A stretch of DNA of 8,527 bases from an uncultured Opitutia bacterium (lineage in GTDB: Bacteria; Verrucomicrobiota; Verrucomicrobiia; Opitutales; UBA953), in the NCBI GenBank assembly GCA_903868455.1, contig CAIPVK010000286.1, positions 7,501-16,027 on the forward strand, read 5' to 3'. Positions 1-4,713 of the stretch are shown in pieces. Both the position numbers and the translations under genes were made by a program. Position 1 is the stretch's first letter. Each line of letters opens with the position of its first letter. The notes under the pieces were generated by a model. That model ran no database searches. It was not told the DNA's origin and saw only the letters and a program-made list of their open reading frames with translations.

Positions 1-8
1 GTAAAGAC

Positions 9-50
9 GGGGACGGGGGGCGGGGAGCGGGGAGTGGGGAGTGGGGAGCG
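9..50 (+). repeat. G-rich short tandem repeat upstream of transaldolase
   Basis: Six runs of four to six G lie at 9-12, 15-20, 22-25, 29-32, 36-39 and 43-46, separated by one to three bases (AC, C, AGC, AGT, AGT). The repeat unit is about GGGGAGY. This satisfies the usual G-quadruplex motif on the + strand. The same unit recurs at 1301-1326, just after the duplicated transaldolase end. Base composition and periodicity are seen directly. Quadruplex formation is inference. Confidence 0.7.
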
Positions 51-63
51 AGACGCTGGGCGG

Positions 64-184
64 ATTAAGAATTAAGAATTAAAAATTAAGAGGAGAAAAC
101 GTGGAGGGTCCATCACCCATGAAGGGCCAAGCTCGGGCGCGGCGCCTTTTTGGTCGTCTTAATTCCCAATTTTCAGTTCTTAAT
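64..184. repeat. AT-rich inverted repeat pair around a 67-base centre
   Basis: The left arm (64-90) is built of ATTAAGA/ATTAAAA units. The right arm (158-184) is its reverse complement at about 21 of 27 positions by hand alignment. The arms are strikingly AT-rich in a GC-rich genome. They enclose 91-157, which holds no recognisable gene. G-rich repeats lie outside the left arm and C/T-rich sequence (188-226) lies outside the right arm, so the whole upstream region is roughly mirrored. It sits directly before the transaldolase start and may hold its promoter, but no convincing -35/-10 pair was identified. Confidence 0.55.
136..151 (+). terminator. Weak intrinsic-terminator-like hairpin
   Basis: A four-base stem GGCG/CGCC with loop CGG (136-146) is followed by five T (147-151). 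The T-tract fits an intrinsic terminator for transcription entering from the left, but the stem is very short and no upstream gene is visible. This is a low-confidence call and may be chance in GC-rich sequence. Confidence 0.2.
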
Positions 185-230
185 TTCCTCCCCTCCCGGC
201 ACCCTTTCCCTTAATCCTCGTTTCTCCACC

Positions 231-1184
231 ATGAACGCCCTCGAGCAGCTCCGTCAGCACACCAAGGTCGTCGCCGACACCGGCGACTTCGCCGCCATGA
301 AGGCCTTCAAGCCCCTGGACGCCACGACCAACCCCAGCCTCATCCTGAAGGCCGTCCAGATGCCCGAGTACCAGGCGCTCCTCCAGAAGGCCGCCCAGGA
401 CAACAAGTCCAAGGGCGTGGCCGCGGCGGTCGACGCCCTGCTCATCGCCTTCGGCACGGAGATCCTCAAGATCGTCCCCGGCCGCGTCTCGACCGAGGTC
501 GACGCCCGCCTCTCCTTCGACAAGGCCGCCACGGTCGCCAAGGCCCGCGAGCTCATCGCGCTGTACAAGGCCGCCGGCATCCCCCGCGAGCGCATCCTCG
601 TGAAGATGGCCTCCACCTGGGAGGGCATCCAGGCCGCCGCCGAACTCGAGAAGGAGGGCATCCGCTGCAACCTCACCCTGCTCTTCTCCTTCGCCCAAGC
701 CGTCGCCTGCGCCGAGGCCAAGGTCCAGCTCATCTCGCCCTTCGTCGGCCGCATCTACGACTGGCACAAGAAGTCGCAGGGCGCCGCCTGGAACGAGGCG
801 GCCAACGCCGGCGCCGCCGACCCGGGCGTGCAGTCCGTCCGCCGCATCTACGCCTACTACAAGCGCAACGGCGTGAGGACCGAGGTCATGGGCGCCTCCT
901 TCCGCAACATCGGCCAGATCAAGGCGCTCTGCGGCTGCGACCTCCTGACCATCGCCCCCAACCTGCTCGACGAGCTCTCCAAGGACACGGCCGCCGTCCC
1001 CCCGGCGCTCGACGCCGCCAAGTCGGCCGCCGAGGGCGAGGCCGCCAAGGCCTGGGGCGAGAAGGAGTTCCGCTGGCACCACAACGAGGACGCCATGGCC
1101 ACCGAGAAGACCGCCGAGGGCATCCGCCTGTTCGCGATCGACGGCAAGAAGCTCGACGACCTGGTCGCTAAAGCCATAGGCTGA
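231..1184 (+). CDS. tal: Transaldolase (TalB type)
   Basis: This cytosolic enzyme of the non-oxidative pentose phosphate pathway moves a dihydroxyacetone unit from sedoheptulose 7-phosphate to glyceraldehyde 3-phosphate. The product is 317 residues, the same as E. coli TalB, and aligns with it along its whole length from memory. Visible landmarks are VVADTGD (13-19, Asp16), DATTNPSLIL (30-39), GRVSTEVDARLS (84-95, Glu89), the Schiff-base lysine in ILVKMASTW (Lys125), CNLTLLFS, ISPFVGRI and VMGASFRNIGQI. The first in-frame ATG lies 81 bases upstream at 150, but it would add 27 residues translated from repeat DNA. The ATG at 231 matches the family start, although there is no clear Shine-Dalgarno. 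The 3' end is unusual: the last five sense codons are GCT AAA GCC ATA GGC, less GC-rich than the rest of the gene, they form part of a hairpin, and the final 63 bases recur at 1238-1300. Function is near certain. Confidence 0.97.
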   Translation: MNALEQLRQHTKVVADTGDFAAMKAFKPLDATTNPSLILKAVQMPEYQALLQKAAQDNKSKGVAAAVDALLIAFGTEILKIVPGRVSTEVDARLSFDKAATVAKARELIALYKAAGIPRERILVKMASTWEGIQAAAELEKEGIRCNLTLLFSFAQAVACAEAKVQLISPFVGRIYDWHKKSQGAAWNEAANAGAADPGVQSVRRIYAYYKRNGVRTEVMGASFRNIGQIKALCGCDLLTIAPNLLDELSKDTAAVPPALDAAKSAAEGEAAKAWGEKEFRWHHNEDAMATEKTAEGIRLFAIDGKKLDDLVAKAIG

Positions 1185-1231
1185 GCGACCGAGGCGGGCA
1201 AGGCCGAGTCCAACGGACGAGGCCAAGCCTC
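1163..1231 (+). repeat. Two back-to-back hairpins spanning the transaldolase stop codon
   Basis: Hairpin 1 (1163-1190) pairs GGTCGCT (1163-1169) with AGCGACC (1184-1190) and AGCC (1172-1175) with GGCT (1179-1182), with an ATA loop and a small AA/G internal loop. The TGA stop at 1182-1184 lies in its right arm. Hairpin 2 starts at the next base (1191-1231). It pairs GAGGC with GCCTC, GGCC with GGCC and GTCC with GGAC, has loop AAC, and contains a tandem GA/GA mismatch at 1206-1207 and 1219-1220. No T-tract follows, so a classical intrinsic terminator is not shown. Together the hairpins occupy nearly all the DNA between the two copies of the transaldolase tail. They could act as a transcript 3'-end structure or be the body of a small inserted palindromic element. 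Confidence 0.65.
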
Positions 1232-1237
1232 ACCACA

Positions 1238-1300
1238 ATCCGCCTGTTCGCCATCGACGGCAAGAAGCTCGACGACCTGGTCGCGAAGGCGATTGGGTGA
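1238..1300 (+). pseudogene. Duplicated 3' end of transaldolase (21 codons including stop)
   Basis: This stretch encodes IRLFAIDGKKLDDLVAKAIG and a TGA, exactly the last 20 residues and stop of the transaldolase that ends at 1184. It matches 1122-1184 at 57 of 63 positions. All six differences are at third codon positions and all are silent (GCG/GCC, GCT/GCG, AAA/AAG, GCC/GCG, ATA/ATT, GGC/GGG). Similarity stops sharply on both sides. It has no start codon of its own and is unlikely to be translated. This copy uses the genome's ordinary GC-rich codons slightly better than the proximal copy, so it may be the original gene end, displaced by a 116-base insertion. Confidence 0.85.
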
Positions 1301-1714
1301 CGGGGAGCGGGGGAGCGAGGAGCGGGGTCGGCGGGGTTAGCGGGCGTGAATTCGCTTCGCTCATTCCCCGTAGGCTAGAAGGAGCTTAAAGCGGCTAGAA
1401 GCGGCTGGGAAAGGCTGGGAAGAGCTGGGAAGAGCAACGCGGCAGGGAGCTCAGAAACTAAGGAGCCAACGGGCTATCGAGCTAACCATCCAACGAGCGC
1501 AGCGAGTTCATCGCCGCTGACCCGCTGCTACCGCTCGGTCAGATTTCAGATGTGAGATTTCAAAGTAAAGAAGGGGCAAGAAACTCGTCCGCGCTCCTCC
1601 CATCGGCTGCGGACAACGTGGGCAGCCAAAATCCTCCGCCTCCTCGTCATCCTCCGCATCCTCGTCGTCCTCGTCGTCCTCCCTACAAGCCCTGGTCGCC
1701 TCGGCGAGGCGCCC
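1301..1714. other. Gene-free repeat-rich intergenic region
   Basis: No convincing gene is present; the short open frame 1552-1773 runs through repeats into the antisense of the next gene. The contents in order are as follows. G-rich GGGGAGCG-type repeats lie at 1301-1326. The left arm of an inverted repeat is at 1348-1362 and the right arm at 1495-1509 (13 of 15 matching after reverse complementing; the motif is near GAGCGMAGCGARTTC). Purine-rich tandem units GGCTAGAA and GCTGGGAAGA occupy about 1372-1436. A 22-base motif at 1514-1535 recurs at 3986-4007. A pyrimidine array of TCCTCGTCA/TCCTCCGCA units covers about 1630-1682, and its first 16 bases (1630-1645) recur exactly at 4099-4114. Confidence 0.7.
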
Positions 1715-2518
1715 CTACCTCCTCTGCCTCACCGCCTCGAAGAGGCAGATGGCGGCGGCGGTGGCGACGTTGAGGGAGTCCGAGAGTCCGGCCTGCGGGA
1801 TGACGACGCGGGCGTCGGCGGCCGCGAGCCAAGCCGGCGCGAGCCCGTCCTTCTCCGAGCCCATGACGATCGCGACCGGCCCGCGGGCGTCGACGTCCCA
1901 GAGCGGCTTGGCGCCGTCGGGCGTGGTCGCGAGGACGCGCAGTCCGTTGGCCTTGGCCCAGGCGATGGCCTCGGCGGTCGAGGCGACGGCGACCGGCACC
2001 GAGAAGGCGGCGCCTTGGGAGGCGCGGATGACGTTCGGGTTGAAGAGGTCGGTGACCGGGTCGCAGACGACGAGGGCGGCGCAGCCGGCGGAATCGGCCG
2101 TGCGCAGGAGGGCGCCGAGGTTGCCGGGCTTCTCGACGGCCTCGGCGACGAGCACGAGCGGGTCCTTGCCGAGGTCGAGGCGGCCGAGGGAGACATCCCA
2201 GGTCTCGGCCACGCCCAGCAGCCCGTCCGGCCCCTCCCGTCCGCTCACCTTGTCGAACGCCGAGTCGCCGAGCTCGCAGAGCGCGACACCGGCCTCGGCG
2301 ACGCGGGTGAGCAGGGCCTCGGAGGCGGCGGCGTCCTTGAAGAGCGCAGGGCAGAAATAGACCTCCTCGAGGGCGACCTTTCGCTCCAGGGCGCGCGCGA
2401 GCTCGCGCAGGCCCTCGACCAGGAAGCGGCCGCGCGCGTCGCGGACGGCGCGGTCGCGCAGCTTGGCGACGCCCTGGACGCGGGGGTTCTGTCGGCTGTG
2501 GATGACCTCGTCGGACAC
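1715..2518 (-). CDS. TrmH/SpoU-family RNA 2'-O-ribose methyltransferase
   Basis: The 267-residue product belongs to the SPOUT superfamily of knotted, SAM-dependent methyltransferases that methylate ribose 2'-OH groups in rRNA or tRNA. The N-terminal part (about 1-105) resembles the substrate-binding domain of this family (HSRQNPRVQ...KLRDRAVR...FLVEGLRELARAL). The C-terminal catalytic domain shows motif 1 EKPGNLGALLRTADSAG (Asn133, Arg139), motif 2 AIVMGSEKDGL (216-226, Glu222) and motif 3 IPQAGLSDSLNVATAAA (240-256, Ser248, Asn250). Length and domain order are normal. The start is GTG at 2518, because no closer ATG/GTG/TTG fits and the open frame upstream is antisense to the neighbouring gene; no good Shine-Dalgarno is seen, the nearest GGGAG being about 16 bases away. 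The gene is divergent from an RNA uracil methyltransferase, 84 bases away. The exact RNA target (for example 23S G2251 or a tRNA) cannot be told from sequence alone. Confidence 0.92.
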   Translation of the reverse strand: MSDEVIHSRQNPRVQGVAKLRDRAVRDARGRFLVEGLRELARALERKVALEEVYFCPALFKDAAASEALLTRVAEAGVALCELGDSAFDKVSGREGPDGLLGVAETWDVSLGRLDLGKDPLVLVAEAVEKPGNLGALLRTADSAGCAALVVCDPVTDLFNPNVIRASQGAAFSVPVAVASTAEAIAWAKANGLRVLATTPDGAKPLWDVDARGPVAIVMGSEKDGLAPAWLAAADARVVIPQAGLSDSLNVATAAAICLFEAVRQRR

Positions 2519-2569
2519 ACCGACTTGATGGACGCTCCCGGCGCGGCAGGCGAGCCGCCTTTCACGCTC

Positions 2570-2602
2570 GACCCCGCGCCCCCCGCGGGGGAGGGTCACC
2601 CC
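2570..2602 (+). promoter_or_regulatory. Shine-Dalgarno embedded in a G/C palindrome
   Basis: A strong ribosome binding site, GGAGG (2590-2594), lies eight bases before the GTG at 2603. This decides the start of the downstream methyltransferase over the ATG at 2528, which has no such site. The purine tract is also part of the right arm of a perfect 12-base palindrome, CCCCCGCGGGGG (2580-2591), itself flanked by GACCC (2570-2574) and GGGTC (2593-2597). Pairing of these arms in the mRNA would hide the binding site. The palindrome is seen directly; translational control is inference. Confidence 0.5.
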
Positions 2603-3844
2603 GTGGAAGACCGTCCCCGCCAAGCCCCTCCCAAGTTCAAGGCCGTGCCCTTCGCCTACCACGCGGAGGTGACCTTCACGGTGGACAACCTGACGAACCT
2701 CGGCGACGGCGTGGGCCGGGTCGACGGCTGGGTGGTCTTCGTCACGGGCGCCCTGCCCGGCGAGCGCGTGACCGCCCGCATCTGGCACAACTCCGCCAAC
2801 TTCTCGCGCGGCGACCTGGTGCGGATCCACCAGCGCTCGCCCCACCGCGTCGAGCCGCGCTGCCCCCTCTTCGGGTCCTGCGGCGGCTGCCAATACCAGA
2901 ATCTCGCCTACCCCGAGCAGCTGCGCTGGAAGCAGGCCCAGCTCAAGGAGGCGCTCGCCCGCCTCGGCGGCGTGGAGGTCGAGGTCGACCCCTGCCATCC
3001 CTCGCCCAGGGAATGGGGCTACCGGACCAAGCTCACCCCGCACTTCCAGCCGCCGCGCGGGCCCGGCGAGTTCCCCATCGGCTTCCTGCACGCGCACAAC
3101 GCGCGGAGGCTGGTGGACGTCCCCGCCTGCCCCATCGCGACCGACGCCGTGAACGCCGCGCTCAAGGACGTGCGCCGCGAGGTGCGCGCCCGGGCCGGCG
3201 AGTTCCGCCGCGGCGCCACGCTGCTCCTGCGCGAGACCAAGGAAGGCGTCGTGACCGACCCGCGCGCCTCGGTGACCGAGACGGTGGGCGACCTCACCCT
3301 GCGCTTCGTCGCGGGCGACTTCTTCCAGAACAACCCGTCCATCCTGCCCGCCTTCGTCGGCCACGCGGTCGACCTCGCCAAGGCCTCGGGCGCCCGCCAC
3401 CTGGTCGACGCCTACTGCGGCTCGGGCCTCTTCGCCCTCTCCGCCGCCCGCCACTTCGAGTCCGTCCACGGGGTCGAGGTCAGCGAGGACGCCGTGCGCA
3501 AGGCCGCCGAGAACGCCGCGGCCAACCGGCTGCTCAACTGCCGCTTCGTCGCCGGCTCCGCCGAGGCGATCTTCGGCAAGCTCCCGGTCAAGGGACCCGC
3601 GACGGCCGTGATCATCGACCCGCCGCGCAAGGGCTGCGACGAGGCCTTCCTCGCCCAGCTCGACGCCTACGCGCCGCGCCGGATCGTCTACGTGAGCTGC
3701 GCGCCCGACACCCAGGCGCGGGACATCCGCTGGCTCGCCGCGCGCGGCTGGAAGGTCCTCTCGGCCCGTCCCTTCGACCTTTTCCCCCAGACCCGTCACA
3801 TCGAGAGCATCGTGGCGCTGGTTAAGGAGGGGAATGGGGAATAG
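2603..3844 (+). CDS. RlmD/TrmA-family RNA (uracil-C5)-methyltransferase
   Basis: The enzyme would form 5-methyluridine in rRNA (or tRNA) using SAM. From the chosen GTG the product is 413 residues. A TRAM RNA-binding domain covers about 20-80 (VDNLTNLGDGVGRVDGWVVF...VTARIW). The [4Fe-4S] cysteines are Cys87, Cys93 and Cys96 (CPLFGSCGGC) plus Cys176 (VPACP), as in RlmD/RumA. FFQNN (240-244) precedes the Rossmann-like SAM site VDAYCGSGLFALSAA (268-282). DPPRKG (339-344), the catalytic nucleophile in YVSCAPDTQARD (Cys366), and QTRHIE (396-401, general-base Glu401) complete the active site. The family is certain; rRNA U1939 as target is inferred from the iron-sulfur motif. The C-terminal tail VKEGNGE and the stop fall inside a G-rich repeat array, so the repeat supplies the gene's end. 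It is divergent from the SpoU-type methyltransferase, so two RNA-modifying enzymes share one short upstream region. Confidence 0.93.
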   Translation: MEDRPRQAPPKFKAVPFAYHAEVTFTVDNLTNLGDGVGRVDGWVVFVTGALPGERVTARIWHNSANFSRGDLVRIHQRSPHRVEPRCPLFGSCGGCQYQNLAYPEQLRWKQAQLKEALARLGGVEVEVDPCHPSPREWGYRTKLTPHFQPPRGPGEFPIGFLHAHNARRLVDVPACPIATDAVNAALKDVRREVRARAGEFRRGATLLLRETKEGVVTDPRASVTETVGDLTLRFVAGDFFQNNPSILPAFVGHAVDLAKASGARHLVDAYCGSGLFALSAARHFESVHGVEVSEDAVRKAAENAAANRLLNCRFVAGSAEAIFGKLPVKGPATAVIIDPPRKGCDEAFLAQLDAYAPRRIVYVSCAPDTQARDIRWLAARGWKVLSARPFDLFPQTRHIESIVALVKEGNGE

Positions 3845-3903
3845 GGGGATAGGGGACTAGAAGAATAGGGGGCCAGGGGATTGGAGAATAGGGGTATCGG
3901 GTG
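3826..3903 (+). repeat. G-rich array (GGGGAATA units) overlapping a stop codon
   Basis: Units near GGGGAATA/GGGGGATA run from the end of the methyltransferase gene into the spacer. G runs at 3829-3832, 3836-3839, 3844-3848 and 3852-3855 are separated by three or four bases and meet the G-quadruplex motif on the coding strand. The TAG stop at 3842-3844 lies within it. Further degenerate units continue to about 3903. A C-rich array with complementary units (CCCCTATCC) lies at about 4147-4206, so the two can be read as an inverted pair about 300 bases apart. Confidence 0.65.
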
Positions 3904-3927
3904 AAAGATCAGTAGGTGAAGGAAGGC

Positions 3928-4033
3928 GGACGGCTCGGAGAGCCATCCCCACCTCGATTGCAACTCTCGCAGGGCCGGAGGCCCTCCGCTGACCCGCTGC
4001 CACCGCTGAAAGGGCATGGGCGTAACCATGCCC
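3928..4033. repeat. Cluster of three hairpins, probable dispersed intergenic repeat
   Basis: Three palindromes occur within 106 bases. At 3928-3948, GGACGGCTC pairs with GAGCCATCC around loop GGA with one mismatch. At 3971-3985, AGGGCC pairs perfectly with GGCCCT, again around GGA. At 4012-4033, GGGCATGG pairs perfectly with CCATGCCC around GCGTAA. Between the last two, 3986-4007 repeats a 22-base motif also at 1514-1535 with a single difference. Compact palindromes with short shared segments suit a REP-like or other non-coding dispersed repeat. No open frame here looks like a gene. Confidence 0.55.
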
Positions 4034-4064
4034 CTACCCGCTCCACGCACCTCGCTCCCCTCAT

Positions 4065-4206
4065 TCATCCCTTTAATCCCTTCATCTCTTCATCCCCCAA
4101 TCCTCCGCCTCCTCATTCTCCTCCTCATCCTCGTAATCCTCGTCATCCCCCCCTCCCCTATCCCCCTATCCCCCTAGCCCCCCATTCCCCCATCCCCTAC
4201 CCCCCT
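4065..4206. repeat. Pyrimidine-rich array (TCCTCRTCAT and CCCCTATC units)
   Basis: The left part (about 4099-4148) consists of TCCTCATTC/TCCTCGTAA/TCCTCGTCA units like those at 1630-1682, including an exact 16-base match (AATCCTCCGCCTCCTC at 4099-4114 and 1630-1645). The right part (about 4147-4206) consists of CCCCTATC, CCCCCTAG and CCCCATT units, the reverse complement of the G-rich array at 3829-3903. It lacks features of a gene. Confidence 0.65.
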
Positions 4207-4283
4207 ATGACACACCCCGCCCTTTCCCGGCTTGACGGGCATGGTACCGTGGTAGGCGTTCTCACCTAGTCCAAGCATCACGA

Positions 4284-4386
4284 GCAAGCGTCGGCCCAGC
4301 CGAACGACTTGCACCAACCGAGCCCGGGAGGGCCACGGTGGTCACCGAAGCCGCAAGGCATCGGGATGAGGATCCCCCAAGGGATC
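4284..4386 (+). ncRNA. Candidate structured RNA: four adjacent hairpins
   Basis: Hairpin 1 (4284-4312) pairs GCAAG/CTTGC, CGT/ACG and CGGC/GCCG, twelve pairs with two bulged A and loop CCA. Hairpin 2 (4313-4342) pairs ACC/GGT, ACCG/CGGT and GCCC/GGGC with loop GGGA. Hairpin 3 (4345-4364) pairs CCGA/TCGG and GCC/GGC around an A-A mismatch with loop GCAA. Hairpin 4 (4371-4386) pairs GATCCC/GGGATC with loop CCAA. Loops GGGA and GCAA are both GNRA tetraloops when read on the + strand, which favours + strand transcription. A TTGACG hexamer at 4232-4237 could be a -35 box, but no good -10 is visible. The structure lies 61 bases before the small gene at 4448, so it could be its leader or an independent RNA. 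It matches no riboswitch or ribozyme consensus I know. All pairings were found by hand. Confidence 0.45.
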
Positions 4387-4447
4387 AAAGACCCACTCCC
4401 CGGCGACCTGGCCGTGATGCGCGGAACTGCCCTTCCCCACCACGACC

Positions 4448-4678
4448 ATGATCCACACCCACGAGACCGACGCCGCCCAGCCCCGCCTCTCCCTCCGCCG
4501 GAGCGGGGAGGAGAACCACCACATCTGGAACAACAACGGCACCTGGTGGGTGCACTACACCGTCCACCTGCCCGACTACACGGCCCGCCGGGTGCGCCGC
4601 TCGCTGCGCACGAAGGACGTGGCCGAGGCGAGGAGCCGGCGTGACGAGCTCCTGCGGGGCTTCCCCTCGGCGCGCTGA
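4448..4678 (+). CDS. Small protein resembling an integrase arm-type DNA-binding domain
   Basis: The 76-residue product has no signal peptide or membrane segment. A core at about 24-47 (HHIWNNNGTWWVHYTVHLPD) is followed by a basic stretch RRVRRSLRTKDVAEARSRRD (48-67). The pattern of aromatic beta-strands, then 'R-R-SL-T-D--EAR-RRD' leading into a helix, resembles the N-terminal three-stranded arm-binding domain of tyrosine recombinases, but no catalytic domain follows: the frame stops after GFPSAR. I recall similar stand-alone small proteins in Verrucomicrobiota, which argues it is a real gene and not a broken integrase, but I cannot check this. No Shine-Dalgarno is evident before the ATG. It lies 61 bases after a four-hairpin RNA candidate and 35 bases before the sulfatase. 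DNA binding is inference; the family function is unknown to me. Confidence 0.65.
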   Translation: MIHTHETDAAQPRLSLRRSGEENHHIWNNNGTWWVHYTVHLPDYTARRVRRSLRTKDVAEARSRRDELLRGFPSAR

Positions 4679-4713
4679 GGGAACCGCGGGGGCCGCGCGG
4701 GGTCGCAAGACAC

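Noticed and set aside
1630..1682. CRISPR array
   Set aside because: The repeats are 9-base degenerate units with no spacers; the same holds for 4099-4148. They are simple-sequence repeats.
1552..1773. 73-residue open frame
   Set aside because: Made of pyrimidine repeat DNA (Pro/Arg runs) and ends in the antisense of the next gene.
2528..2602. ATG at 2528 as start of the RlmD-type gene
   Set aside because: No ribosome binding site, and the extra 25 residues are low-complexity and outside the TRAM domain; the GTG at 2603 has GGAGG eight bases upstream.
2519..3799. Upstream extension of the SpoU-type methyltransferase frame on the - strand
   Set aside because: It is open only because it lies antisense to the RlmD-type gene in GC-rich DNA; its product is low-complexity Gly/Arg/Ala/Val and the family domain starts at 2518.
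4232..4260. Complete sigma-70 promoter
   Set aside because: TTGACG is a fair -35, but hexamers 15-18 bases downstream are GC-rich (for example TAGGCG, GGCGTT) and do not resemble a -10.
3916..4269. 117-residue open frame in the spacer
   Set aside because: Runs through hairpins and C-rich repeats; product is mainly Pro/His/Ser repeats with no domain.
4284..4312. Integron attC site
   Set aside because: The bulged-A hairpin recalled attC, but the conserved RYYYAAC/GTTRRRY core is absent and there is no integrase or cassette array.
4231..4447. tRNA or known riboswitch before the small gene
   Set aside because: No T-arm-like GGTTCRANYCC and no match to SAM, cobalamin, TPP or c-di-GMP consensus patterns; kept only as an unclassified structured RNA candidate.
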